A DNA stretch of 64,000 nt from the NCBI GenBank assembly GCA_964035575.1, contig OZ037892.1, forward strand, positions 620,001 to 684,000. Reading direction: 5' to 3'. This document shows, one piece after another, positions 42,723-54,001 of the stretch. Made by a program: the position numbers and the translations under genes. The stretch's first letter is position 1, and each line of letters opens with the position of its first letter. The notes beneath the pieces are model-generated. The model ran no database searches. It worked only from the letters and a program-made list of their open reading frames with translations, and had not been told where the DNA came from. Origin of the DNA: Rhynchopus sp. YZ270_cl-10 (Eukaryota; Euglenozoa; Diplonemea; Diplonemida; Diplonemidae).

Positions 42723-44162
42723 ATGCGTGTCTCGTTGTACACTGCAGCGGCCTGTGTGCTGCTTGGGTCTGCCTGCGGGCAGGACACACGCCCGAACGTG
42801 GTGATCTTCATGCCCGACGACATGAAGTTCCTGTGGGACGAAGCACCTGCGGCATCGGTGGCGGCAGGCGAGACACGCAGCAGCAACGGCGGGACGCTGC
42901 CGACACCACACATGGACCGCGTCAGAGACGAGGGTGCGGTGTTCACGCGTGCGTACACAGCAGCGCCGAAGTGCACGCCGTCGCGCTTCAGCCTGCTCAC
43001 AGGACGTGACCCCGCACGCAGCGAGTTTGGCATTGCATCAACGACGCAGTCGGCGGAACCTGACTGGGACGGCCGTGTGCAGGTCAGCGTGCCGCACACT
43101 AAGCTGGACGCGGCAGACCTGACACGCAACCTGCAGACGGAGCTGAAGGCAGAGGGCTACGCCACGATCCACGCAGGGAAGTGGCACCTCTTTGCGGGCG
43201 GCAACGTTGCGCGGGACTACCTGCAGAACTACAGCAAGCTTGTGGCGGACATTGAGGGTGCGGGCTTCACCTCCGTCGCTGCGGCGTACGTGTCGAACAT
43301 GGGCAACGAGGGGGCGACGGACGGGAACATCACTTGGTCGCACAACAACGAGTGGGTGGTGGCGTCTGCCCTTGAGTCTGTGGGCGAGGCGGTGGCGGCG
43401 GAGAAGCCGTTCTTCCTGTACATGGCACCGACAGGGCCGCACGGGCCGGACACGGAGGAGGCGATGTTCGACTACTCCCCCAGGGCAACGCCGTCGGGCA
43501 TGCTTGCGGCAGACCCTGTCACGACGATGCGTTCGCGTGCGGACGTGTGGGCTGCGGCAGCGGAGACGACCCTGCTGAACCAGGAGACCGCAGCTGGGCA
43601 CATGTGGGTGGACGACATGCTCGGTGCCGTGCTGAAGCGCCTTGAGGACCTGGAGGTGCTGGACAACACCTTTGTGGTGGTGTGCCAGGACCACGGGAAG
43701 GAGTCGAAGTCGACTGTTGACGAGGGGGGTGCACGCATCATGCAGGCGGTGCGCTACCCGCCGTCTGTGTCTGCGGGGCACAACGTTGTGTCTGTTGTGG
43801 CGAACCCGGACACATCGGCGACTGTGCTCGACCTTCTTGGCGTTGACGCGTCGTACTCGCTGGACGGGCGGTCGTGGCTGACGGAGGCGACACTTGGGCG
43901 CGTCCCTCGCAGAACTGTGCCGAAGTTTGTGTCGATGGGCACGGACCGTGCAGTGCTTGCCGGGGACTGGAAGTACGTGGACGGTGCGCTGTACAACCTG
44001 GCGTTGAACCCGCTTGAGGACGTGGACCTGTCTGGAGTGGCTGAGCACAGTGCGAAGCTGGAGGAGATGGCGCTGATGCTTGCCTGCCACGACCTCGACA
44101 CGTCTGGACTGAGTGATGCTGTGTGCTCCCCGGGGGTGATCCGCAACGAGTTCCGTGGGTGA
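42723..44162 (+). CDS. secreted sulfatase, array copy 7 (leader has a 1-bp deletion)
   Basis: The protein is identical to the other copies. In the leader, CACCTCGACACC replaces CACCTCGGACACC about 35 bases before the ATG. The deletion shifts any frame running in from upstream but not the CDS, which supports the chosen ATG. It also gives this unit a tag. Confidence 0.95.
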   Translation: MRVSLYTAAACVLLGSACGQDTRPNVVIFMPDDMKFLWDEAPAASVAAGETRSSNGGTLPTPHMDRVRDEGAVFTRAYTAAPKCTPSRFSLLTGRDPARSEFGIASTTQSAEPDWDGRVQVSVPHTKLDAADLTRNLQTELKAEGYATIHAGKWHLFAGGNVARDYLQNYSKLVADIEGAGFTSVAAAYVSNMGNEGATDGNITWSHNNEWVVASALESVGEAVAAEKPFFLYMAPTGPHGPDTEEAMFDYSPRATPSGMLAADPVTTMRSRADVWAAAAETTLLNQETAAGHMWVDDMLGAVLKRLEDLEVLDNTFVVVCQDHGKESKSTVDEGGARIMQAVRYPPSVSAGHNVVSVVANPDTSATVLDLLGVDASYSLDGRSWLTEATLGRVPRRTVPKFVSMGTDRAVLAGDWKYVDGALYNLALNPLEDVDLSGVAEHSAKLEEMALMLACHDLDTSGLSDAVCSPGVIRNEFRG

Positions 44163-45621
44163 ACTGAATGTGTGATGTGTTTTTGTGTTTTATTTATGGT
44201 CATGGCACGCATTTTGATATTTTGTGCTGTTTTTTTATTTTTTATTTTTTGTTGAAATTGTTTGCAGAACGTTTGTGCGGAGAGATGAGATGAAGCGAGA
44301 ACCACACAACACCCGAAGAAAAGAAAAGGTGGCTGTTTCGTTGTTACTGGTATTGTTATCTTGTTGTTGTTGTGACTGCTGTGTCCAGCTTTTTGTTGGT
44401 TGACGAGACATTACACAACAACAAGCACAGCAAACCACGCCACATCAATGCCACCACTCTTTCGCCTTCTTTACCGTCACCTTCGCGTTGTTTTTGTCAA
44501 TTGCTATCACTCTGCATGTTTTGCGTAATGTTCTTCCTTTTTGTGTTGCCTTCGTGTTGCTGTGCAACAAACGAGCCAGGCATGCTTGGGAGAACAAAGG
44601 AACCTTCCACCGAACTTTTCTTTTAATTTCTTTTGCCCCTGCCCTAATGACAAAGAAAGCCTTGAGAGCTGTTGCAGTGTTGCTTCTTCTCACCGGCGTT
44701 TTGCGTCTGCTAGGTGCAGGTGTGCAATACACAACCACACAAGTGCTGGGGAATTCCATTCCCCTAAACACGCTGATATTAAACACCATAGAGTGGTGTC
44801 TCTTCCTTGTCCTTCTTGAAGTGTAGTGCATTCCACACACTTCCAACCAAAGAACCCTTTTTTAGGCGTCTTTTCTGTGCCACTGGGCTCTTGCCCAGAG
44901 AGAAGACCAATTTTTTCCCGGAAAGTTTGAAAGTTAGTTAACACCCTTCAGACACCTCTCCACATCGTTCCGAAGGAACTTTTGTTCACTTTCTTCTTTC
45001 GAAGGCCTTTCTCGGTGCTTCGCTGCACCCAGAACGCAAAAGGGTTGAGTGGAGGTTTGTTGCGTTCAGCATATCGACTCAACTTTTGCCCTATTTTTTT
45101 TGTTCCAGATGTCTGTGTGCATAAAACAAACACATTCATCACGTCTGCTTTACTTTTAGTGCATTGTGCTCTGTGCCGCCCTTGAAACCACCTTGCTGAT
45201 TATGAGCAACCTCCATGTGGGGTTGCAGCAGGTTGTGCTGAGCCACCTATCCGGTTCTCTCCCGCTCAGCACGACTTTGCATAAAGAAAAGGGTAGCAAA
45301 GAAACCCCCACCTAAGTCACACAAGGTTTACTGGTATCTACAAAAGTAAGTGTCAGGGTCCGCACAGTGCACAGTGCACAGTTCTCCCTTTTCTCTCTCT
45401 CCGCCCTTCCCCCTATCAACAACAATACCTTCAATACAATCACCTCTCTCTCTCTCTCTCTCTCTCTCACCCCCCTAGTTTAGCTTAGCATTGCACCTAT
45501 CCCACCCCCCACCCCCACCCTCATCCACACCTCACAACACCTGCAGGCCTTGTGTTCCTCACTCAATACCACCACCACCACCTCGGACACCACCCCACCC
45601 TTTCCCGCCGTCAACCCTACA

Positions 45622-47061
45622 ATGCGTGTCTCGTTGTACACTGCAGCGGCCTGTGTGCTGCTTGGGTCTGCCTGCGGGCAGGACACACGCCCGAACGTGG
45701 TGATCTTCATGCCCGACGACATGAAGTTCCTGTGGGACGAAGCACCTGCGGCATCGGTGGCGGCAGGCGAGACACGCAGCAGCAACGGCGGGACGCTGCC
45801 GACACCACACATGGACCGCGTCAGAGACGAGGGTGCGGTGTTCACGCGTGCGTACACAGCAGCGCCGAAGTGCACGCCGTCGCGCTTCAGCCTGCTCACA
45901 GGACGTGACCCCGCACGCAGCGAGTTTGGCATTGCATCAACGACGCAGTCGGCGGAACCTGACTGGGACGGCCGTGTGCAGGTCAGCGTGCCGCACACTA
46001 AGCTGGACGCGGCAGACCTGACACGCAACCTGCAGACGGAGCTGAAGGCAGAGGGCTACGCCACGATCCACGCAGGGAAGTGGCACCTCTTTGCGGGCGG
46101 CAACGTTGCGCGGGACTACCTGCAGAACTACAGCAAGCTTGTGGCGGACATTGAGGGTGCGGGCTTCACCTCCGTCGCTGCGGCGTACGTGTCGAACATG
46201 GGCAACGAGGGGGCGACGGACGGGAACATCACTTGGTCGCACAACAACGAGTGGGTGGTGGCGTCTGCCCTTGAGTCTGTGGGCGAGGCGGTGGCGGCGG
46301 AGAAGCCGTTCTTCCTGTACATGGCACCGACAGGGCCGCACGGGCCGGACACGGAGGAGGCGATGTTCGACTACTCCCCCAGGGCAACGCCGTCGGGCAT
46401 GCTTGCGGCAGACCCTGTCACGACGATGCGTTCGCGTGCGGACGTGTGGGCTGCGGCAGCGGAGACGACCCTGCTGAACCAGGAGACCGCAGCTGGGCAC
46501 ATGTGGGTGGACGACATGCTCGGTGCCGTGCTGAAGCGCCTTGAGGACCTGGAGGTGCTGGACAACACCTTTGTGGTGGTGTGCCAGGACCACGGGAAGG
46601 AGTCGAAGTCGACTGTTGACGAGGGGGGTGCACGCATCATGCAGGCGGTGCGCTACCCGCCGTCTGTGTCTGCGGGGCACAACGTTGTGTCTGTTGTGGC
46701 GAACCCGGACACATCGGCGACTGTGCTCGACCTTCTTGGCGTTGACGCGTCGTACTCGCTGGACGGGCGGTCGTGGCTGACGGAGGCGACACTTGGGCGC
46801 GTCCCTCGCAGAACTGTGCCGAAGTTTGTGTCGATGGGCACGGACCGTGCAGTGCTTGCCGGGGACTGGAAGTACGTGGACGGTGCGCTGTACAACCTGG
46901 CGTTGAACCCGCTTGAGGACGTGGACCTGTCTGGAGTGGCTGAGCACAGTGCGAAGCTGGAGGAGATGGCGCTGATGCTTGCCTGCCACGACCTCGACAC
47001 GTCTGGACTGAGTGATGCTGTGTGCTCCCCGGGGGTGATCCGCAACGAGTTCCGTGGGTGA
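45622..47061 (+). CDS. secreted sulfatase, array copy 8 (last)
   Basis: Identical protein with a complete downstream spacer including the hairpin block. After the next (CT) run and CTAG the sequence departs from the unit, and no ninth array copy follows. Confidence 0.95.
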   Translation: MRVSLYTAAACVLLGSACGQDTRPNVVIFMPDDMKFLWDEAPAASVAAGETRSSNGGTLPTPHMDRVRDEGAVFTRAYTAAPKCTPSRFSLLTGRDPARSEFGIASTTQSAEPDWDGRVQVSVPHTKLDAADLTRNLQTELKAEGYATIHAGKWHLFAGGNVARDYLQNYSKLVADIEGAGFTSVAAAYVSNMGNEGATDGNITWSHNNEWVVASALESVGEAVAAEKPFFLYMAPTGPHGPDTEEAMFDYSPRATPSGMLAADPVTTMRSRADVWAAAAETTLLNQETAAGHMWVDDMLGAVLKRLEDLEVLDNTFVVVCQDHGKESKSTVDEGGARIMQAVRYPPSVSAGHNVVSVVANPDTSATVLDLLGVDASYSLDGRSWLTEATLGRVPRRTVPKFVSMGTDRAVLAGDWKYVDGALYNLALNPLEDVDLSGVAEHSAKLEEMALMLACHDLDTSGLSDAVCSPGVIRNEFRG

Positions 47062-48390
47062 ACTGAATGTGTGATGTGTTTTTGTGTTTTATTTATGGTC
47101 ATGGCACGCATTTTGATATTTTGTGCTGTTTTTTTATTTTTTATTTTTTGTTGAAATTGTTTGCAGAACGTTTGTGCGGAGAGATGAGATGAAGCGAGAA
47201 CCACACAACACCCGAAGAAAAGAAAAGGTGGCTGTTTCGTTGTTACTGGTATTGTTATCTTGTTGTTGTTGTGACTGCTGTGTCCAGCTTTTTGTTGGTT
47301 GACGAGACATTACACAACAACAAGCACAGCAAACCACGCCACATCAATGCCACCACTCTTTCGCCTTCTTTACCGTCACCTTCGCGTTGTTTTTGTCAAT
47401 TGCTATCACTCTGCATGTTTTGCGTAATGTTCTTCCTTTTTGTGTTGCCTTCGTGTTGCTGTGCAACAAACGAGCCAGGCATGCTTGGGAGAACAAAGGA
47501 ACCTTCCACCGAACTTTTCTTTTAATTTCTTTTGCCCCTGCCCTAATGACAAAGAAAGCCTTGAGAGCTGTTGCAGTGTTGCTTCTTCTCACCGGCGTTT
47601 TGCGTCTGCTAGGTGCAGGTGTGCAATACACAACCACACAAGTGCTGGGGAATTCCATTCCCCTAAACACGCTGATATTAAACACCATAGAGTGGTGTCT
47701 CTTCCTTGTCCTTCTTGAAGTGTAGTGCATTCCACACACTTCCAACCAAAGAACCCTTTTTTAGGCGTCTTTTCTGTGCCACTGGGCTCTTGCCCAGAGA
47801 GAAGACCAATTTTTTCCCGGAAAGTTTGAAAGTTAGTTAACACCCTTCAGACACCTCTCCACATCGTTCCGAAGGAACTTTTGTTCACTTTCTTCTTTCG
47901 AAGGCCTTTCTCGGTGCTTCGCTGCACCCAGAACGCAAAAGGGTTGAGTGGAGGTTTGTTGCGTTCAGCATATCGACTCAACTTTTGCCCTATTTTTTTT
48001 GTTCCAGATGTCTGTGTGCATAAAACAAACACATTCATCACGTCTGCTTTACTTTTAGTGCATTGTGCTCTGTGCCGCCCTTGAAACCACCTTGCTGATT
48101 ATGAGCAACCTCCATGTGGGGTTGCAGCAGGTTGTGCTGAGCCACCTATCCGGTTCTCTCCCGCTCAGCACGACTTTGCATAAAGAAAAGGGTAGCAAAG
48201 AAACCCCCACCTAAGTCACACAAGGTTTACTGGTATCTACAAAAGTAAGTGTCAGGGTCCGCACAGTGCACAGTGCACAGTTCTCCCTTTTCTCTCTCTC
48301 CGCCCTTCCCCCTATCAACAACAATACCTTCAATACAATCACCTCTCTCTCTCTCTCTCTCTCTCACCCCCCTAGTGTAGCTTTGCATTG

Positions 48391-49135
48391 CACTTCTCCC
48401 TCATCCCCACTTCTCAAGACTAAGTATTCCTTCACCGGTTCTGCTGCAGTGCTTGTAGTGAGCTATTGGCGAATGATATCTTCCTGTTGAGTCGCGAAGA
48501 CTCTCTCCCGTCTGTCATTGTTGGTGCAGAGGACGGAGATTCTTGCCCACCGATAAAATAACTGCTGGCACTTCGCTGCTCTCGAGGACTGAGGACTCAT
48601 GCGTATCGTCTTATAGTTGACGTTGCTGATATAGTCAATGTGGTATCGTAAGAAAGAACCTCTTGTCGAAGATACGCAGGACACGTTTTAGTGCATTAGC
48701 AGTCAAAAAGGTGAGGGCAGTTCTTCGGTTGTGTTCCTCGCCCGCTTCAAAGAATATCATCACGTGTTGTCACGTGTGTTTGTTGCTGTCAAAGCGCTTC
48801 AACAGCAAGAACACAGGCCGGATGATCGACAGGACTATCGTTGCTTGTTCCTGATAGCCACAGTTGTCAGCCTAGTCTTCATATCCCTGGTCACATACCT
48901 TCCGGAAGGCTTGAGTCTCTGTATCCAAGTGTCGTATGAACCAGATACAACTGTCGCCCTGAGCTGTCCTTTTAATTGTTGTAATATTTTTCCCATGATG
49001 AAGTAACACCCGAATCGGGTGTAACCTTGTTTCGTATCTTCTGTTGGCCGCCTCCATTTACCCTCAATGCAGCAAAGCGGATTCCGACCAAACACCATTT
49101 AACAAAACACCCACAGAAACCTAACCCCTTATAAA
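48391..49135. other. intergenic, array exit
   Basis: The first few tens of bases look like a decayed unit leader (GTAGCTTTGCATTGCAC). No gene or strong repeat was seen in the rest. Confidence 0.55.
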
Positions 49136-50496
49136 ATGTTAAAGCGAACGGCATGCGTGCTGGCGAACCCTCTGCACATGACAGGGTATCCTCTTGATGC
49201 AGGTAACTCTGGTGCGCTTGGGAGTGTGGGGAAGCAGGGTGCTGTGCGGCATCGTTTGAACAACAAGGTTGGAGATGCGCTGGACTGGGGTATGATCACA
49301 CCGGAGTGGTACTGGGAGCGGGGTGGGTATGAGGCAATGGGGAACGTCCCGAAGGCGTGGGAGCGGGATGGGTTTGCGGCGTGGATAACACAGCTGGACG
49401 ACGACGAGATTGAGATGCTTGTGTACGACGTGATGCACGACATCATTCTTGAGGAGAACCTGCGTGACGGTGTAGAGCTGCGTGCACCACACCCCGACAC
49501 CTACGAGCCCCTCTACGGCAAAATCCCCTCTTTCGTCTTCCAGACGCAAGGCTGGGCACGCCCTGACCTGCGTGACCGTATCCAGGATCGTCTTTTCAAA
49601 GCCTTCCGCATAGAAGTGCCCTTCCACCAGAAGATCAGCATCACCACCCCAGTCGAAATGGTCTCATACGTCAAAGCTCGTGTCGCCTTCGCGCGCACAA
49701 AGCCGGACCACACAATACCCTCAGATGTGAAGTCCTTCCTTGACGACATCCCCAACAAAGAGCAGCCAGAGCTTGGAATGATGAACGCCCTCCCGCAGAA
49801 GGCGCGCACGTCGCTCAAAGCAGCGCTCGACACGATGTACACCAATAACATAATGTGGAACTTCAAATACGATGCGAAAGTGAAGGTATGTTATGGAGGA
49901 CCCTGGGGTGCGGGGCATATTCATTTTCCAAAATTTTGTTAATTAAGGAGTTGTTGGTGGCATTGTTTTCGAGCCATTTTTGTCAGTGGTGTGGAAAGCC
50001 TCGTTGAGGTCTCTGTATTGATTGGGCAGACTTTTCCAAAAAGCGTGGATATCACGCAGGTGCTTATGGTACCGTTCAAAACTTCAAACCTTTGGGCGAA
50101 GTCCGGATTTACACAAGGTAGCAAGCTAATCCAATAATGTAAAGCGTACCTACCCCAAGGAATAGTGGACGCTCATTACCAAGGTGTACACACACTGCTA
50201 TAGCATTGCCTAAGTGGATTGATTGTCCTCGCAGCAGAAATCATAAACGCAAATAATCATTCTTTTTTTTTTTTATGTCCCACCTTTTTGCATGAGCTCG
50301 ACTGAGATGCGTTTTAACATGTTCCAACTACCATTTTTTTTTCCAACAGGGAGAGGGACAACGTGGTCGTGATACTATGTACTGGCTCGAAATGGAACGG
50401 ACGGAACGGCTCAATAACGACCGTGCTGGACAAAGAGAGGACAAACGAGCACAACTGATACGCGAACGCTCTGAGCGGAAGGCGCAACGGGCATGA
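49136..50496 (+). CDS. unknown two-exon protein, possibly mitochondrial
   Basis: Exons 49136-49885 and 50350-50496 give 298 residues. The intron begins GTATGT, ends TTTCCAACAG and is in phase 0. The joined reading AKVK-GEGQRGRDTMYW continues a basic helix (LEMERTERLNNDRAGQ, then RAQLIRERSERKAQRA) to a TGA. The N-terminus MLKRTACVLANPLHMTG is basic and free of acidic residues, like a mitochondrial presequence. The rest is Trp/Asp-rich (ALDWGMITPEWYWERGG) without a motif I recognise. Basic, helical, lineage-specific proteins of this size are common among euglenozoan mitoribosome and respiratory-chain subunits, but that is only a guess. The intron contains a copy of dispersed element F4 whose T-tract forms the 3' splice-site pyrimidines. 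Confidence 0.78.
50279..50349 (+). repeat. family F4 element forming an intron 3' end
   Basis: TCCCACC, TTTTTGCATGAGCTCGACTG and AGATGCGTTTTAACATG lead into CCAACTACCATTTTTT and then the acceptor CCAACAG. GCAT/ATGC with inner CTC/GAG can pair. A second copy lies at 58457-58520. Confidence 0.6.
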
Positions 50497-50896
50497 TGAG
50501 GGATCTGTAAAGTATCCCAGCACCTTGAGGGTGGCAACACAGCATACTGCCTCTTGGTGTGGGGTGTTTTTTTGTCGAAAAAAGCCAACATAAAGACACC
50601 CATTTTTTTCGCGGGGAAAAAGAAAAAGCAGAAAACAGATTAAAATACGGCCCCCCCTTTCCCCATCCTTTTTCCTCCTCCCTTCCGTTTCCATCCCCTT
50701 AGTGGGTATCAAAAGAGTGGACGAAGGCGCCTGCAGCAACACCTACCATTTTTTTTTCTCTCTCCCCATTGCCTATTGTACGGTGAGGTGTTCGCTGGGA
50801 TGGACACTCTACCCCCTCCTTTCCCTTCCTCCTCCTCCTCCTCTCCTCTCCCCCTCCGCTCCTACCACCTTTCTCCAAAGGCTTTCCCTTGAGGGG
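50497..50896. other. intergenic and long pyrimidine leader
   Basis: The 400 bp are mostly non-coding. The last part (about 50800-50881) is almost pure C/T, ending CTCCAAAG 15 bases before the ATG: the longest predicted trans-splice pyrimidine tract in the window. Confidence 0.5.
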
Positions 50897-52492
50897 ATGT
50901 CACAAACATATGACACAAGCGTCAATACAATGCCTTGTGCAGAGGTGACCAAGCACGGGTCAGATGGTGACACAAGACGACCCCGGTTCCATCGCCGCAT
51001 GAAAGCAGTGTTGTACAAGACCGGGCAAGAGAGCGTCCGCCGCATCTCCGGGAGCATGAAAGGGATCAAACGGGGGCTGAAGGATATCCAGCAGCGGGAA
51101 AGCCCTTGGGCACACCGGGTCTTTGTTATATTGGCGTTGGTAGAATTGATTACGGTGGGGTTTGGGTTGTTTTTGACTGCGTTGCAGCCGGAAGACCGTT
51201 ATGAAGTGTTTCTTTGGGTATTGAGCATGTGCGGGGCTATTTTTTTGTTTTACTTCGCCTGCGACGCTGTTGCGAAGGAAAATGTTGTGCAGATTTGGGT
51301 CTTCTCGGTTGGGTCGTTGCTGCTTACCGCGCGGCTGTGGCTGGTCTTCTCTATGCGGTCCGCATCGGAAGCGTCATGTCTGATTGTCACTTCATTTGTG
51401 AACCTCTCTTGCCTAGGGTTAACCTACTTTGTTGTCCCCGACTTTGGCCGGCACATATACTATCGTGTCGGGGGGAGGGAACACCTTGTGGGTCTTTACA
51501 AAAAATTTCAAATTTTTATGGCACTGCTGAAGGCGGATGTGCAGTTTTCAGTGGTGTTGGTGATTATCGCGGAGTACTATTTCTCTTTGGCGGTGGAGTT
51601 TGCAGTGCTTGCCGTTGCATTGTTATTATTTACAATTCTCCTTTCGCTTGCTTCCGTATCATGGGTTCAAGGGGAATTGAAGAAACCTACTCTAATGTTT
51701 GCGGCTGCCTGCCTTCTGCAGCCTACATTCTATTTGATAGCTTTGGCAAGACTTAACACTGATGAGGCGGCTCGAAGCACGTTAGAAGAAGAAGCGTTAT
51801 GGCATGAAAACAAAGTAGGCGGATCTCTCTTCAACGAAACAGGGGTTTCACCTGAGGAGCGGGCATTGATTTTGGTAAATTCTACTGCAGGGGTTTGTAT
51901 AATCATCCGATTTATGATGCTCTTCAGTCTAGGATTGGTGTATAACGGGTTTGACGGAGGTCTCTCTGAAGCTCTCTTTAAACCCAAAAAAAAGGAAGAC
52001 GAAGACCCCAAATGGGGTGGCTGGATACCAGGTGGCTACCCAGAACTCCCCGAGGTAAACGCTACAAACGCTACAGAGGCCCAACCTATCCTCGCCGCTC
52101 CAGGTACGCCTAGGATGGAGCCTGCAACGAGCTTTGGGATGGGGGAGGGGTATGGGGTGATCACAGGGCCGATTCTGCATGCCTCGAGCATGCCTGCAAA
52201 CGCACAGAACAACTTCTCGATTGGGACCCCCCCGAGGAATATCAGTCTTGGTGGGCCCAATGCTATTCCATTAGGTTTTGTGGATCCACCGGCAGCTCTG
52301 ACACCGAAGAAGCGTCCGGCTCCACAGGTTGTGGAGGAGGTCCGAGAGGAGGTGATTGAGGAGGAGGAGGAAGTACATACGCTAGTACCGGTCAACGACA
52401 TAGATACCGATGTGACCAATCTCTTCAACCCAATCTCTGCACAGTCACGCGCAACAAGTGAAGAAGAGTTGGATGTATTATTGATAGATTGA
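50897..52492 (+). CDS. eight-span membrane protein with long disordered tail
   Basis: 531 residues, function unknown. A basic cytosol-like N-terminus of about 70 residues (three clusters of Arg/Lys) precedes about eight hydrophobic spans. These include VFVILALVELITVGFGLFL, a following YEVFLWVLSMCGAIFLFYF, and, after a GGREHLVGLYKKFQIF linker, a span rich in aromatics. The layout 'FGRHIYYRVGG...LYKKFQIFMALLKADVQFSVVLVI' is like an uncharacterised fungal and protist membrane family (DUF7789-like, from memory). The C-terminal 160 residues are Pro/Asn/Glu-rich with a VEEVREEVIEEEEEV stretch and an acidic end. The ATG at 50897 was chosen because the frame upstream is the pyrimidine tract, reached only from a GTG. 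Confidence 0.85.
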   Translation: MSQTYDTSVNTMPCAEVTKHGSDGDTRRPRFHRRMKAVLYKTGQESVRRISGSMKGIKRGLKDIQQRESPWAHRVFVILALVELITVGFGLFLTALQPEDRYEVFLWVLSMCGAIFLFYFACDAVAKENVVQIWVFSVGSLLLTARLWLVFSMRSASEASCLIVTSFVNLSCLGLTYFVVPDFGRHIYYRVGGREHLVGLYKKFQIFMALLKADVQFSVVLVIIAEYYFSLAVEFAVLAVALLLFTILLSLASVSWVQGELKKPTLMFAAACLLQPTFYLIALARLNTDEAARSTLEEEALWHENKVGGSLFNETGVSPEERALILVNSTAGVCIIIRFMMLFSLGLVYNGFDGGLSEALFKPKKKEDEDPKWGGWIPGGYPELPEVNATNATEAQPILAAPGTPRMEPATSFGMGEGYGVITGPILHASSMPANAQNNFSIGTPPRNISLGGPNAIPLGFVDPPAALTPKKRPAPQVVEEVREEVIEEEEEVHTLVPVNDIDTDVTNLFNPISAQSRATSEEELDVLLID

Positions 52493-52549
52493 GAGCGAGA
52501 GGGAGGGGGAGGGGAGGGAGGAGGGGGGGAAAAGAAACTAGTGGAAAAT

Positions 52550-52613
52550 AGTGGAGCACACTCTAGGGTGGCTACACTAATACAACCAAGTTTTCAAAAA
52601 AAAAAAAAAAAAA
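52550..52613 (+). repeat. family F2 element with A-tail
   Basis: AGTGGAGCACACTCTAGGGT, GGCTACACTAATACAACC and AAGTTTTC are followed by about 18 A. CACTC and GGGTG pair (one G-U), enclosed by AGTG/CACT. It lies 58 bp after a stop codon, probably in the 3' UTR. Confidence 0.7.
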
Positions 52614-53502
52614 CTATGGTTACCCCAAGGCCAAGGTACAACTGCTAATGAGAAGGGCTGTGTATTTGAAGTCGTTTGTTTGGTTCAATAGATTAGTTTT
52701 TTTTGGGGGAGGGGGGGATGGGATGGGGGGGATGGGTCAATGGAATGGTGGAAATGCCGCAAGGGGTTGTGCTAAAGAAGCAAAGAGGGGGTGTTTTTTA
52801 TTGTGATGTTATTGTTTCATTCTTTGTCCCCCAAACAATTTTTTTTTTGGGGGCAACTGTGCTGCAGAATTTCTTTTAGAGACATCTGTGTATTCCTAGC
52901 GGCTCGCTATTCCAAAAGTTTTCAAGAAAGAAAAAAATGAGAACGATTGTGAAAAAGAAAAAAAAAAAGATACGTATTCTGGTCGTGAACTTACCACAAC
53001 TGCTACGAAATAGCGGAGGGGGTCACGAACACCATATTCATGAGAATTTTTCATCTTTCCATTTTTGTGTTTTTTTCCCCCGTTCTTAGAGCCGTCCAAA
53101 ACGTCTTATTAGATGCGTGCATGAAAGCACATTATCATCTTGCAAGTTTTATTTTTGTTTCCTTCCCATCCCCCTCCACTTCACCCATCTCTCGTTAGCG
53201 TGGAAGTACAGGTTTCAGTGGTTGTCTTGAGATGTCTGGAGGTTATGTAACCATTCTTTGTGTCACCCGCGAGATTCTCTTTATTTTGTTGAAATTAGGT
53301 GTGGGTGACTTTGCGGAGTATTGCTTCCACCAATGGTTTTTTATTTTTATTTTTGAAAAACTTAAGTTTTAGTGCCACCCGAAGATGAACTCTACTCTTT
53401 TTTAGACGGAAGCACAGACAGGATATATCGTTCTTGAACGCCCTTTGTGTGCTTTCTCTGCGAATGGAAAGTATATGAAAATGATGATAACAGAGTTGTC
53501 AA

Positions 53503-53543
53503 CACCTGCGTCCCAGAGGCGTTTTGCACTAACTTCTCTTTTT
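53503..53543 (+). repeat. family F1 element, short hairpin B only
   Basis: GCGTC-CCAGA-GGCGT with tail TTGCACTAACTTCTCTTTTT. No hairpin A is present. Confidence 0.65.
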
Positions 53544-53550
53544 GTAAACC

Positions 53551-53593
53551 AGTGATTGCGTCCGCCGATGAACGGTGAGGCGTTTGCATTTTT
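53551..53593 (+). repeat. family F1 element, long hairpin B
   Basis: AGTGATT, then GCGTC-CGCCG, loop ATGAA, CGGTG-A-GGCGT, then TTGCATTTTT. It lies directly after a short-type copy, so both subtypes are adjacent. Confidence 0.65.
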
Positions 53594-53896
53594 GCATGTG
53601 TTGACCCTCTCAAATACTTTCATTCTGTGAACTGAAAGTATATGAATCTATAACACTTTCAACTTTTCTTTTGCTTTCTTCATAGATTAGGTGTGTAGAA
53701 GGTTATATTCATATTCCAGATTTTTTTGTTCATTCTTGTTGTTGATGTTTGTACAACTACAGGGCGCATTCAGTCAAAAGGTTTCTTCCAATGGTTGTCC
53801 TGCAATAAGGTAAAGACGTTAAAGGAGTGATTCCATGTTGCAATCAAACCATCATTGTGCGATTACCTCGATAGCTCAATTTTTTTCGTCAGCTAA

Positions 53897-54001
53897 GTGC
53901 TCTGTGGGGTTCGATTGAACCCGCAGAAGCATCGCAAAAGGCAGTGCCTGCATCCACCGGTGCCCGGTAAGGTGTTTGCACATGCAACGACTTTTTTTTT
54001 T
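53897..54001 (+). repeat. family F1 element with paired stem change
   Basis: Hairpin A has GGGTTC/GAACCC with loop GATT. Hairpin B reads GCATC-CACCG, loop GTGCC, CGGTA-A-GGTGT: the G-C pair of other copies is A-T here on both arms, and a G-U pair became A-U. The outer AGTGC/GCAC closes the stem, and a run of about 10 T follows. Confidence 0.65.

Larger units (their letters stand above)
25230..48390 (+). repeat. tandem array: eight 2,899-bp sulfatase units
   Basis: Gene starts at 25330, 28229, 31128, 34027, 36926, 39825, 42723 and 45622 give a period of 2,899 bp; one step is 2,898. The units are nearly identical in coding and spacer sequence. Each holds a leader with a (CT)11-12 run and CCCCCCTAG, the CDS, a T-rich 3' region, the hairpin block at ATG + 2025 to + 2552, and a GTAAGT about 125 bp before the next (CT) run. 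The left edge at 25230 starts within the leader; the right edge fades after the CT run and CTAG at about 48375. Confidence 0.97.
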
